A stretch of DNA of 64,000 bases from the NCBI RefSeq assembly GCF_008641105.1, contig NZ_VTTI01000001.1, forward strand, positions 600,385 to 664,384. Reading direction: 5' to 3'. Source of the DNA: Halopseudomonas salina (lineage in GTDB: Bacteria > Pseudomonadota > Gammaproteobacteria > Pseudomonadales > Pseudomonadaceae). The position numbers were made by a program, and so were the translations under genes. Position 1 is the first letter of the stretch; every line of letters begins with the position of its first letter. Below the pieces are notes generated by a model. The model was not told where the DNA came from, made no database searches, and worked only from the letters and a program-made list of their open reading frames with translations. This document shows positions 38,574-47,632 of the stretch, in pieces.

Positions 38574-39160
38574 TTTGATGCCAAAGACGAGCGCATCAGC
38601 GATGCCGACGAGATCAAGCGCCTCAACGCTCTAGCGGTACCTCCGGCTTATACCGTGGTCTGGATCTGCGCCGACCCGCGCGGCCATCTGCAGGCCACCG
38701 GCCGCGACGCCAAGGAACGCAAGCAATACCGCTACCATCCGCGCTGGCGTGAAGTGCGCGATATCGACAAGTACTCGCGCCTGCAGGAGTTCGGCAAGGC
38801 GTTGCCGAAACTGCGCAAGAAGCTGGAAACGCAACTCGCCGATCCAGGCTTCAGCCGCGAAAAGGTCCTTGCCGCGGTCGTCATGCTGCTGGACGCCACC
38901 CTGATTCGTGTAGGCAACAGCCAACACGCCAAGGACAACAAATCCTATGGCCTGACGACTTTACGCACCCGCCATGTGGACGTCGCCGGCAGCGAGATTC
39001 AGTTCCATTTTCGCGGCAAGAGCGTTATTGAGCACGAAGCCAGCGTCAAGGATCGACGCCAAGCCGCGAGGGCGCAAGGGACTCAAAGCCGAAGAGGTGG
39101 CCTTGGCGACTTTTCTGGAGTGGCCGAGGCTGATTTGGCGGGGGAGGCTGAGGCGGGGTA
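38574..39160 (+). pseudogene. Remnant of DNA topoisomerase IB
   Basis: From 38574 the + strand reads FDAKDERISDADEIKRLNAL, then AVPPAYTVVWICADPRGHLQ, ATGRDAKERKQYRYHPRWRE and LIRVGNSQHAKDNKSYGLTT, clearly the N-terminal half of a poxvirus-type topoisomerase IB. A stop (TGA 38571) closes the frame upstream, so the beginning is missing. After HEASVKDRR (about 39060) similarity stops; the next frame then gives KPRGRKGLKAEEVALATFLE, plausibly the extreme C-terminus of the same enzyme. The catalytic core with the active-site tyrosine is absent. This is best explained by a 5' loss plus an internal deletion. No functional product is expected. Confidence 0.8.
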
Positions 39161-39190
39161 GGCCGATAGGCGGCAAGTATTCCACTGGTG

Positions 39191-39916
39191 CTATAGCCCG
39201 CTGTCTCTTCTGAATGACCCGTTTTTCAGAAAATGTACGGTTTGCTCAATAGCTGTTTCGTTTCTCATCAGAAAAGGGTGGGTTGCCGGTAAAGCGATAA
39301 AGTCGGTCATGCCTTCGACTTTGGTGGCTTCAACCGACACCTTGCCATCGTTCGGATTGGGCAGGAACGTCGACAGTATCAAATTGATGCTCTGCGTGCC
39401 GGCAATCACCCCGAGCTCGAATTTCACCGGCCCGAGGGACTTGGGCGCATCAGTGCGGTCGGTGCCAAGCTGCATGCCGGCAGGGCCGTTCAGCCACTCG
39501 AAGCCCGGCGTCTCCCGCAAATTATCCACCACCTCGCTACCCTGGTTTGGCGGTCCCAACATGACTACGCGCCCTATCTCGGCGTTTTCATGCTGCGCCA
39601 TATAGGCGCGTACAAGAATGCCGCCAAGCGAGTGGGTGACGAAATGGATCCTGGTTGCGCCCGCTGCGGTGCACGAGCCAAGGCCTTCTCCCACAGCCTT
39701 GTTGGCCAGTTCCCCAACGGAGTGCTTGCGAGACGGGTAATCTATGTTTTCAACCAGATAGTTTTCGGCCAACAGCGCCGCTTCCAGCTTGCCCATGGAG
39801 TCAGCGGTGCGCGCCAGGCCGTGCAGCAGAACCACACATTCCACCGCCTGAGCTGAGCCGCATAGCAGGCACAGAGTAAGGAGAGAGCAAAGCTGCTTCC
39901 AACGATCTCGATTCAT
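39191..39916 (-). CDS. Secreted lipase/esterase-like alpha/beta hydrolase
   Basis: This 241-residue protein has a signal peptide (about 1-24, LCSLLTLCLLCGSAQA). The oxyanion segment VVLLHGLARTADSM and the nucleophile elbow HFVTHSLGGILVRAYM (Ser in THSLGG) are clear. A histidine in LPATHPFLMRN near residue 220 can complete the triad. It resembles triacylglycerol-lipase/PGAP1-like esterases common as singletons in Pseudomonas. It ends 30 nt after the topoisomerase remnant on the opposite strand. The substrate is unknown. Confidence 0.85.
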   Translation of the reverse strand: MNRDRWKQLCSLLTLCLLCGSAQAVECVVLLHGLARTADSMGKLEAALLAENYLVENIDYPSRKHSVGELANKAVGEGLGSCTAAGATRIHFVTHSLGGILVRAYMAQHENAEIGRVVMLGPPNQGSEVVDNLRETPGFEWLNGPAGMQLGTDRTDAPKSLGPVKFELGVIAGTQSINLILSTFLPNPNDGKVSVEATKVEGMTDFIALPATHPFLMRNETAIEQTVHFLKNGSFRRDSGL

Positions 39917-40278
39917 CGGTTTATAGCGCCCAGCGTACCGGGCGGTCCTCTAGTGTGATCGGTCCTTTGAAAGCCATAGTATCGCGCCTTTCGATCCCCA
40001 CAAGCGGCCTCGCCAAGCTCCGCTACTTTTCTAGTGCCATTGCGCGTGCTATATCTACCCCACTGGCCAAGCTCGCTTGACAGCACTCCCTCCTATTTTG
40101 GCAAGGACTGCCGACAATCTCGCTTGTGTGTATTTTTATCGTCCGGACAGACGTGGTGCGTGTGCTTGTGCGCGTAGGTCGGGCGGTAGCCTGCCAGAGG
40201 CCCACCATGGGTCGTTCTGAGCGCCTTGCCCGGGCAGTAGTACAGGAATGTAGAGAATAATTAAAAAAGGGAAATGAG
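39917..40278. other. Intergenic region without recognised genes
   Basis: These 362 bp separate the divergent lipase-like and YjgN-family genes. I see no long open frame with protein-like composition, no array and no clear terminator. A good ribosome-binding site (AAAAAAGGGAAATGAG) belongs to the YjgN gene. Promoters for both neighbours should be here. Confidence 0.5.
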
Positions 40279-41604
40279 ATGAGTGACTCTGCTATAGACA
40301 GCTTTCAGGTGGTGTATTCAGGCGTCCTGCCCGGTTTTAGCCATACGGACGTACGCACGGCAATGGCCAAACTGTTCAAGACCACCGAAGAGAAAGCCGA
40401 ACGGATTCTTGCCAGCAATCGCGCCGTGATCAAAGCGGGTATTGATCAGGCCATGGGGGAGAAATATCTGGAGAAGCTGTCGAGTATTGGTATCGCTGCC
40501 CAGTTGAAACCCGAGCCTGCGATAGTAGCTATAACCTCAGACGCTGCAACCACTTTCACGGCGGCTGTAGCTGGGGGCGGTGGCGAGCGAATCTCCACCA
40601 ATGCTGGTGCTGCAACAAAACATAAAGCCGAAGAGCACGTGCCTTTTGTCTTTACCGGTAACGGCTTCGAGTACTTCAAGATCTGGATCGTCAACATTCT
40701 GCTATCCGTTATCACCCTGGGTATTTATTCTGCCTGGGCCAAGGTACGCAACAAACAGTACTTCTACGGCAATACGCTGCTTGATGGCGCCAGCTTTTCC
40801 TATACGGCCAATCCGGTCAAGATTCTGATTGGACGCATCATCGCCTTTGTCTTTTTCGTTGTTTACGCCGTGGCGGGGGAGCTGAGTATTGTCGCGGGTA
40901 TCATAATGGCTGGGTTGTTATTGGTGATAATGCCCTGGGTGATCTGCAAATCGCTGCGCTTCAATGCCCACTACAGTCGATATCGCAACGTGCCTTTCGT
41001 GTTTCACGGTCGCATGGGTGAAGCCGCCATGGCGTTTCTGCTTTGGCCGCTACTCGGCGCTATTACGCTTGGCATCTTGATGCCCTATGCCTATTACCAG
41101 CAGCAGAAATTCATCTATAACAACCACAGTTACGGCACGGCAGATTTTGATTTCAGGGCCACTGTGGGCGCGTACTACGGTATTTTCCTGTTGATACTCG
41201 GCATTTTCGTGGTGGGAGGCATCGCCGCCTTTTTAGCTGGCATGGTGCTGCCGCCGCTGGCGTTCCCGGTGATTGCAGCGATGTATCTGGTGGTTTTCGC
41301 CTACTTTGTCGTGGCCACCAGCAACCTTAACTACAACAATATCCATGTGCGCGAGCACCGCTTCAAGGCCCGGTGGAAGGTGCAGTCCTACTTCTGGCTG
41401 ATGTGTACCAATACCCTGGGTATCCTCTTCACCCTGGGCTTTTTCATTCCTTGGGCTCGTGTGCGCACTGCTCGTTACAAAGCCAGGCATACCAGTGTGT
41501 TGGCAGTGGGCGACCTGGATAGCTTTGCCGCTGCCGAGCGCGATGCGGTGGGTCCGGTGGGTGAGGGTATGGGCGATCTGTTTGATATCGAGGTCGGCTT
41601 CTAG
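40279..41604 (+). CDS. YjgN/DUF898-family membrane protein with N-terminal soluble domain
   Basis: This 441-residue protein has a small alpha/beta N-terminal domain (1-80; FQVVYSGVLPGFSHTDVRTA, AERILASNRAVIKAGI) of a type seen at the front of several Pseudomonas membrane proteins, then a linker, then a DUF898 membrane part from about 115: FTGNGFEYFKIWIVN, LGIYSAWAKVRNKQYFY and repeated RHRVPFVFHGRMGEA-like segments (YRNVPFVFHGRMGEA), with about eight spans. The function is unknown. Its TAG stop overlaps the GTG start of the M48 peptidase gene, a frequent pairing, so it may present or regulate the protease (inference). Confidence 0.85.
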   Translation: MSDSAIDSFQVVYSGVLPGFSHTDVRTAMAKLFKTTEEKAERILASNRAVIKAGIDQAMGEKYLEKLSSIGIAAQLKPEPAIVAITSDAATTFTAAVAGGGGERISTNAGAATKHKAEEHVPFVFTGNGFEYFKIWIVNILLSVITLGIYSAWAKVRNKQYFYGNTLLDGASFSYTANPVKILIGRIIAFVFFVVYAVAGELSIVAGIIMAGLLLVIMPWVICKSLRFNAHYSRYRNVPFVFHGRMGEAAMAFLLWPLLGAITLGILMPYAYYQQQKFIYNNHSYGTADFDFRATVGAYYGIFLLILGIFVVGGIAAFLAGMVLPPLAFPVIAAMYLVVFAYFVVATSNLNYNNIHVREHRFKARWKVQSYFWLMCTNTLGILFTLGFFIPWARVRTARYKARHTSVLAVGDLDSFAAAERDAVGPVGEGMGDLFDIEVGF

Positions 41605-42761
41605 TGAGTTCTGCAATGCAGCCTATAGCGGGTAGCTGGTTTATGGCGGGCCAGGCTCGCCGTGAACCGGCCGAGTTGGCGGTGGATGGATCCGGTGTGG
41701 CGCGCGTTGTCTCTCAGGGAGAAGGCCGCGAGCTGGCGCGGGTGAACGCCGCCGAGCTGGATGTCAGCTCGCGGCTCGGGCAGACGCCACGGTTTGTGCG
41801 TCTGCCCTGTGGCGGCGTACTGGAAACCGATAACAATGATGCGGTAGACGAGCTGATGCATCAGTGGCAGCCCCGCCGTTTCCTGGGCTGGATTCACAAG
41901 CTGGAAAGTCACTTGCCCTTTGTGATCGTCACCGCATTGCTTGTGGCGATCTTAGCCTGGGCCAGTGTTTTTCACGGCTTGCCGGCTGCCGCTGAGCGCA
42001 TGGCCCACGCTCTGCCAGCTGAAACACTCAACACCATTTCCCGGGAAACCCTGGCGCTGATGGACAGGCTGTACCTGAAGCCCAGCGAACTCTCCGCCGC
42101 AAAGCAGGCTGAACTGCAGGCTGACTTTGCCCCGGTCCTGGCCGCCTATCGGCAATTGCCGCTCAAGGTTCTGTTTCGCCAGGGTGGCGAGCGCGTAGGC
42201 GCCAATGCCTTTGCCCTGCCCGATGGCACCATGATCTTTACCGATGAAATCGTGACACTGGCACAGCGCAACGAGGAGCTTGTGGCGGTGTTAGCGCACG
42301 AAGTGGGTCATATTCATCATCGCCATAGCCTGCGCGCCATGATCCAGAATAGTGTGATTGGTATTGCCTATCTGATGGTGGTGGGCGACGCCTCGGCAGT
42401 GGGCGACCTGTTTGTCGGCTTACCCGTAGTGGCGGCGACCCTGGCCTATTCCCGCGACCACGAACTGGAAGCGGACCGCTTTTCCGTTGCCTACCTCGAC
42501 CGTCAGGGCATCGAGCGCCAGGCGTTCGTAAATATTTTGCAGCGGATGAACGACAGTGCCCAGTGCCGCGAACTGCTCAGTGAGCAGGATGGCATAGCTG
42601 TTGATGAGCTGTCCGAGAGTGAGCGCCTGGCATTGTGCGGGGAGTTGCTAGCTGAGGGAGGTAAGTCCAAAGACAGCATCTGGAGCGACTACTTTTCCAC
42701 TCATCCGGCCATGCAGGAGCGGTTGGAACGGTTTGTTGAATATCCATTCGTGGATAGATGA
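41604..42761 (+). CDS. M48-family membrane metallopeptidase
   Basis: This 385-residue zinc peptidase is related to HtpX/BepA/Oma1. It has a soluble N-terminal region (1-90), one membrane span (about 97-118, PFVIVTALLVAILAWASVFHG), then the catalytic domain with HEVGH in VAVLAHEVGHIHHRHS (about 230) and the third zinc ligand in YSRDHELEADRFSVAYLD. The tail (TERLE-like: MQERLERFVEYPF) is typical of this group. It starts with GTG overlapping the upstream stop; an ATG four codons later is an alternative. Its role is probably membrane-protein quality control. Confidence 0.9.
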   Translation: MSSAMQPIAGSWFMAGQARREPAELAVDGSGVARVVSQGEGRELARVNAAELDVSSRLGQTPRFVRLPCGGVLETDNNDAVDELMHQWQPRRFLGWIHKLESHLPFVIVTALLVAILAWASVFHGLPAAAERMAHALPAETLNTISRETLALMDRLYLKPSELSAAKQAELQADFAPVLAAYRQLPLKVLFRQGGERVGANAFALPDGTMIFTDEIVTLAQRNEELVAVLAHEVGHIHHRHSLRAMIQNSVIGIAYLMVVGDASAVGDLFVGLPVVAATLAYSRDHELEADRFSVAYLDRQGIERQAFVNILQRMNDSAQCRELLSEQDGIAVDELSESERLALCGELLAEGGKSKDSIWSDYFSTHPAMQERLERFVEYPFVDR

Positions 42762-42830
42762 TGTGGGAAAATGGTGGTCGGTAGAAATGCTTACCAGGCC
42801 CCGTGCATAAATGTGTCCGGTTCGTCCGAA

Positions 42831-43616
42831 TCAGAATCGATAGTCCCAACCCATTGCCGGGCCTTGCAGGGCGGCGTCGAAGGCAAAGTCTGATGAGGTA
42901 TAGTCCACCGCAAGCCTCCGGTAAGCTAGCAACAGTGCGCTTCGATCAGTGAGCTTGTAGCCAAGCGCTCCCATTAGATCGGAGCTGAATCTGGAGCCAA
43001 CATCAAAACCGCCAATCATTGCCCAGCCGGTAAAATAGGTTCGTTCACCAAGATGGTAGGTGCCTTTTATCCCCACGATGGGGTCGATCCAGCTTTCCTC
43101 GTCGCGTCCGTCTACAGAAAACAGATTGCCGAGACTGACATTGATGTCTGTTTGTAGCCCCCAATAACGGGCGCCACCGACGACGTCCATGTATCCGTGG
43201 TCGTTATCGATCGCGCGATACTGCCCCGCAAGCATGAATGTCGCCGCCTTGACCTTGGCTTGCGCATCAACCTCAATGCCGACAGGCGTGGGGATACGAC
43301 CTGATTCGCTCAGACTGACATACAGCAAGTCAGTCAACACACCGTAGCGCCCACGTCTTGCTTCGAATGCCAGCATTGCACCGGCATCCAGGCCTTCAAG
43401 TACGTCGCTGAAGTTTTTGCTGACATCTGCGCGGCGCGAAAATTTGCCCACCTCACCCTCGAGCCCAGCGCCCCAAAGGTATGGTGTCACGCGATAACGC
43501 CATTGGCTCTCATCGATACGCTCATGTTCTGTTGTCACAGCCGCTGTGGCACTTAAAGAAAGCGCAGAGGCCAGTACGCCACCGAGTAATCCGCGTAAAA
43601 CTGTTGTTTTTTGCAT
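42831..43616 (-). CDS. Outer-membrane beta-barrel protein, function unknown
   Basis: This 261-residue protein has a signal peptide (about 1-25, GLLGGVLASALSLSATAA). The rest alternates hydrophobic and polar residues in strands, with RYRVTPYLWGAGLEGEVG at the start and a C-terminal phenylalanine (GPAMGWDYRF), the usual signal for barrel assembly. Segments such as DVVGGARYWGLQTDINVSLG and GWAMIGGFDVGSRFSSDLMG are typical of a family of about 250-residue barrels without known substrate. It is convergent with the M48 gene. Confidence 0.82.
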   Translation of the reverse strand: MQKTTVLRGLLGGVLASALSLSATAAVTTEHERIDESQWRYRVTPYLWGAGLEGEVGKFSRRADVSKNFSDVLEGLDAGAMLAFEARRGRYGVLTDLLYVSLSESGRIPTPVGIEVDAQAKVKAATFMLAGQYRAIDNDHGYMDVVGGARYWGLQTDINVSLGNLFSVDGRDEESWIDPIVGIKGTYHLGERTYFTGWAMIGGFDVGSRFSSDLMGALGYKLTDRSALLLAYRRLAVDYTSSDFAFDAALQGPAMGWDYRF

Positions 43617-43719
43617 AGCTTACTTCTGCCAACAAGTTAATGGAGTTGAAGCCTGGTTGTTCCTGAAAGGGATCTCTGGGCGCATGCACGAGTCAGGGTA
43701 AGGTCTTGTTATCTGCCGA

Positions 43720-45641
43720 TTAAATTTTGTAATAGGCAAGCAATTCGCGCAGTTTTTCTGCCAGTAAGGTGAGGTTTTGGCTGGCATCTTGCGTCTGTTG
43801 AACCAAGTCGCCATTCTTGGCTGCCTCGTCACTGATGCTCAACACGTTGCGATTGATGTCCTCGACAACATGGCTCTGCTCTTCAGCCGCGCTGGCAATT
43901 TCAGTGTTTACCTGGCTGATACGGGTGATAGCTTCCAGAACATCATCGAAAGCTTCGCCTGCATCTTTCGCCGCCTCGGCATTGATAATAGCTATCTTGC
44001 TGTTTTCTGACATCATTTCGGAGGAGCGATTCACACCCTGTTGCACCCGTTCGATCATGCTGCGGATTTGCTCGGTGGAGGCTTGCGTTCTTTGCGCAAG
44101 CGAGCGGACCTCATCAGCTACTACGGCAAAGCCCCGCCCCTGTTCGCCTGCACGCGCAGCTTCAATGGCGGCATTGAGCGCCAGTAGGTTAGTTTGTCCG
44201 GCAATATTTACAATAACTTCCAAGACTGTGCCAATGTCCGTGCTAGCGGAAGCAAGGTCATCTATAACTTTCATGGAAGATGAGATGTCATGTGCCTGGT
44301 TTTGAATGCTCCTGATCGTCGATTCGAGGGAGTTCCTGCCTTCCAGTGCCTGTGAGCTGGCCCGGTTCGCAGCATCTTCGCCAGTTGCTGCGCTTTGCGC
44401 GACACTTTGTGCGGTCAGGCTCATCTCATGCATGGCCGTGGCCACCATTTCGGTTTCACGATTTTGGTTATTGATTGATTCATTCGAGCGTTCCGCTACT
44501 GTCGCCAGCTCGTTAGCCTGCACCAGCAGGGTATTGGCTGATTCAAGAGCTGCACGCATTGTGTGCTGCATGCGATCAAGCAGGCGATCAAAGGCACGAG
44601 CTAACACACCTAATTCATCCTTGCTGGTACTGTTGAACCGTACGGTCAGGTCACCGTTGCCATCGGCAATATCTTCGATCGTTGCAATGGTTGCATTCAG
44701 GGGGCGACTTATAATCAGTGTCATCATCAGACTGATGCAGAGCGCCAATATGAGGCCTGCTAGCGTGATCATAACGGCCATGGAAAGGGAGCTGGTGAGC
44801 ACCAGTTGGCGTAGCTCGGATTTGGAATAGGCTGTAATGATCTCGTAGCCCCAGGGTGTATAGGCATGGGTTTCAATGTGCCATTGCTGGCTGGCCTCCC
44901 CGATCGCTTTGGTAATAGCATCTTCAGATACGTGATCAGAATGCATCCTCAGCGTGCCTTTCGGGTCACGCAAGGCCACAAAACCTTGCTCCAGAATTCG
45001 TGAGTTCGATATCGCTTCAGACGAGGCGCTCAAGTCAGCGGAATAGCCGACGTACCAGATTCCGAGTGTATTGCCTTGCGCATCTTTGATGGGCTCATAG
45101 CCGGTCAGGTAGGGCATGCCCAATATGTCAACCTGGCCATAAAAAGCGTTGCCTTCCAGAATGGCATTAATTGCCGCACCGTTGGGATCGAGTTGCGTAC
45201 CTATGGCGCGCTGCCCATCTCGCATCACGTTGGTAGAAACTCGTACGAAGTTGTTACCTTGGCGAGAAAAGAGAGTTGCAGTCCCGCCCATAATTTCCGT
45301 AACCCATCCACCAGCGCGAAGTTGTTGGCCTGTGGTTGACCGCCCAGCTGTAACTCCGGTGGCGAAGCAGTGCCCACACTGACAGGCTGACCAAGCGACG
45401 GGTCGCCTATGGTCATGCCGCGTTGAATCAGTAGCTGCATGCTGTTTTTTACGCGCTCACTCATGATTGAATCAGTCAACCCCAAGAGCCTTGCTGCCTC
45501 ATTCTTTCGGTGGGTTGCTTCAGCTAGTGCTTGATCATGAATCCACTTGCCTTGCGTTACAGAGCTGAAAATCACGGTAGCGGCGATGAATGAGAGCAGT
45601 ACCACTGTCAGAGTCAGGACGAATTTTTTTCTGAGTGTCAT
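43720..45641 (-). pseudogene. Methyl-accepting chemotaxis protein, interrupted by a frameshift
   Basis: Two frames together give one chemoreceptor of about 640 residues. The first (start ATG 45641) has a membrane span (KFVLTLTVVLLSFIAATVIF) and the beginning of a Cache-type sensor ending NNFALVDG. The second resumes with [20 protein letters not shown], completes the sensor, then has a second span, a HAMP domain and the signalling tip [24 protein letters not shown] region ([19 protein letters not shown]). The shift is near 45301-45308, where one missing base explains it. Either the gene is inactive or the base is a sequencing error. The C-terminal part alone (ATG 45291) would lack the first span. 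Confidence 0.85.
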
Positions 45642-45991
45642 TTGTGAGCGTCCCTGGTTGGAATAGCACTGATTATTACCCCGTTCACCGTATTCACAAC
45701 GTTCTAATAGAATTAATTTGCGCAAAAGTGTTTCTCACCTTGCGCTGCACAAATACCTCATGGAAAAAATGGCCTGGGGTACTTGGGGAGCAGTTCAGAT
45801 GAATATCAATTCAGGAGGGGTGAACGTTAGACATGTCTATCAACCTTTGTTTGTATTGCGCTTCCGGTTTTACTCGCCGTCCGCCAAGTTATTGCCATAT
45901 CAACCGATCACCCCTATCTATTGGCCCAAATGCACCCGCCGAGAACCTGCGCTCTCCCCTAAGATAGGCATACAAAAATAAGGGGGTAAGC
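45642..45991. other. Intergenic region between the chemoreceptor and the serine hydrolase
   Basis: About 350 bp, richer in A+T than its surroundings. It holds the divergent promoters of both genes and a ribosome-binding site AAGGGGG before 45992. I see no stable hairpin, repeat or convincing small gene. Confidence 0.45.
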
Positions 45992-47191
45992 ATGAAGAAG
46001 TGGATTATCTCGATCGTCATTTTGCTGTTGGCGGGAGGCGGCGTTTTTTGGGCTACGGCTGACCAGGACATGCGCAGGCTGGTGCTGAACCTGCCTACCA
46101 ATTCCGATGTGCTGTTCTGGTCTACGCCAGAGCGTGATGCTGCTTTTCGGGCTATGGACCGCTTGCCTGTTTTATCCGAGTCGCGCGTTATCGCCGCCGG
46201 TAACAATGCCTATCCGTTGCCTGAGGGTGCGCCGCTGGATATTGGCATGGACGTGGATGCCTTTATGGCCTCGCAACGCGCCGCGGCGCTGGTGATTGTG
46301 CATGACGGCAAGGTACGCCTTGAGCAGTATGGCCTGGACTTCGGGCCCGATGGCCGCTGGACCAGTTTCTCCGTGGCCAAATCCTTTACCTCGACCCTGG
46401 TCGGCGCCGCTATCAAGGATGGCCATATCAAGAGCATCGATGACATGGTGTCGGCGTACATTCCCGGCCTTGAAGGCTCTGTTTACGACAATGTCACCAT
46501 CAAGCAGTTGCTGACGATGACATCCGGTGTGAAATGGAATGAGGATTATGGCGACCCCCAGTCGGACGTGGCCCTGTTTTCCGACCACAAGCCCGAGCCG
46601 GGTGTCGATGTCACCGTGAGCTACATGCGCCAGCTGGAAGCCGAGGCGGAGCCGGGTACCAAGTGGGTGTATAAAACCGGTGAGACCAACCTGATTGGCG
46701 TTCTGGCCAGTTCGGCCGCCAACAAACCGCTGGCGCAGTACCTTTCCGAGAAAGTCTGGAAGCCCTTTGGCATGGAGCAGGACGCGACCTGGCTATTGGG
46801 GTCCACGGGGCATGAAATCAGTGGGTGCTGCATCCAGGCTGCCACACGCGACTACGCTCGATTCGGGCTGTTCATCATGGGTGGCGGCATCGCTGATGGC
46901 GAGCAGGTACTGCCGGAGGGCTGGATCGCCGAGGCGACCACCAAGCAGGCGGACATTGGTGCCCCGGGGCATGGCTACGGTTATCAGTGGTGGACGCTGG
47001 ATGATGGCGCCTACATTGCGCAGGGTATCTTCGGCCAGGGTATTTTCATCGATCCCCAGCGGAAGCTGGTAATTGCCTCGAACGGCAACTGGCCCCAGGC
47101 TACTGATATGCAGGGTGGTACTCAGGGTGAAGAGCGTCTGGCGTTTTTCCGGCAGGTGCAGGCGGCTATTGATCGGGAGCTTGAGCGCTAG
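45992..47191 (+). CDS. Serine hydrolase of the beta-lactamase/class C family
   Basis: This 399-residue protein has an N-terminal membrane anchor or signal (about 2-24, KWIISIVILLLAGGGVFWAT). The nucleophile motif SxxK is SVAKSFTST (near 127), followed by LLTMTSGVKWNEDYG. The second motif region is VYKTGETNLIGVL, and HGYGYQWWTLD replaces the KTG box. It belongs to the 6-aminohexanoate-dimer-hydrolase/EstB-like esterases more than to true beta-lactamases. The substrate is unknown. It stands alone, with a terminator-like GC stretch after the stop. Confidence 0.88.
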   Translation: MKKWIISIVILLLAGGGVFWATADQDMRRLVLNLPTNSDVLFWSTPERDAAFRAMDRLPVLSESRVIAAGNNAYPLPEGAPLDIGMDVDAFMASQRAAALVIVHDGKVRLEQYGLDFGPDGRWTSFSVAKSFTSTLVGAAIKDGHIKSIDDMVSAYIPGLEGSVYDNVTIKQLLTMTSGVKWNEDYGDPQSDVALFSDHKPEPGVDVTVSYMRQLEAEAEPGTKWVYKTGETNLIGVLASSAANKPLAQYLSEKVWKPFGMEQDATWLLGSTGHEISGCCIQAATRDYARFGLFIMGGGIADGEQVLPEGWIAEATTKQADIGAPGHGYGYQWWTLDDGAYIAQGIFGQGIFIDPQRKLVIASNGNWPQATDMQGGTQGEERLAFFRQVQAAIDRELER

Positions 47192-47305
47192 TTCAGGCAT
47201 ATTAGTGCGCCCGAGGAGGGGGCGCAGGAGACAAGCTTTGCTTCCCTGCGCCTCTCGCAAAAAGGAGATAGATTTATTGAGTGCTAATTGACCGGCATCA
47301 GCTCA

Positions 47306-47500
47306 TCAGACCTTCGCATAGATCAACCAGCTTATGAAAGCCGCAAACGGCGCAAGCAACACGAGGCCGCCTACCAACAAAGCAAAGCCCCAGGCATAAC
47401 CGCTTTCGCCTTCGAATCTGCCGCCGCTGAAAAGCTTCAGCACGCCAACGCCGATCCGATGGCATACAACGTTGACTAGAAAATCGAAAATAACGTCCAT
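47306..47500 (-). CDS. Small membrane protein, function unknown
   Basis: This 64-residue product (ATG 47500) is MDVIFDFLVNVVCHRIG, then VGVLKLFSGGRFEGES and a membrane span GFALLVGGLVLLAPFAAFIS. The layout (IG-x-x-x-L-K-x-x-S-G-G-R) is that of a family of tiny proteins in Pseudomonas and relatives. A longer frame to 47569 would add a Cys/Trp-rich start that looks non-coding. It is convergent with the serine hydrolase gene and divergent from the crotonase gene. Confidence 0.6.
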   Translation of the reverse strand: MDVIFDFLVNVVCHRIGVGVLKLFSGGRFEGESGYAWGFALLVGGLVLLAPFAAFISWLIYAKV

Positions 47501-47632
47501 TGCTTGTTTCAAGACCTCTCGCTTCCTGCATCCACCCCAACAATACCCCCACATACGCTTTCGTAACACAACTGGTGGCTGTGACCGGTCGGTTCTACAC
47601 TGGGCGGCACATGATCAACAGGGAGTACCCGC

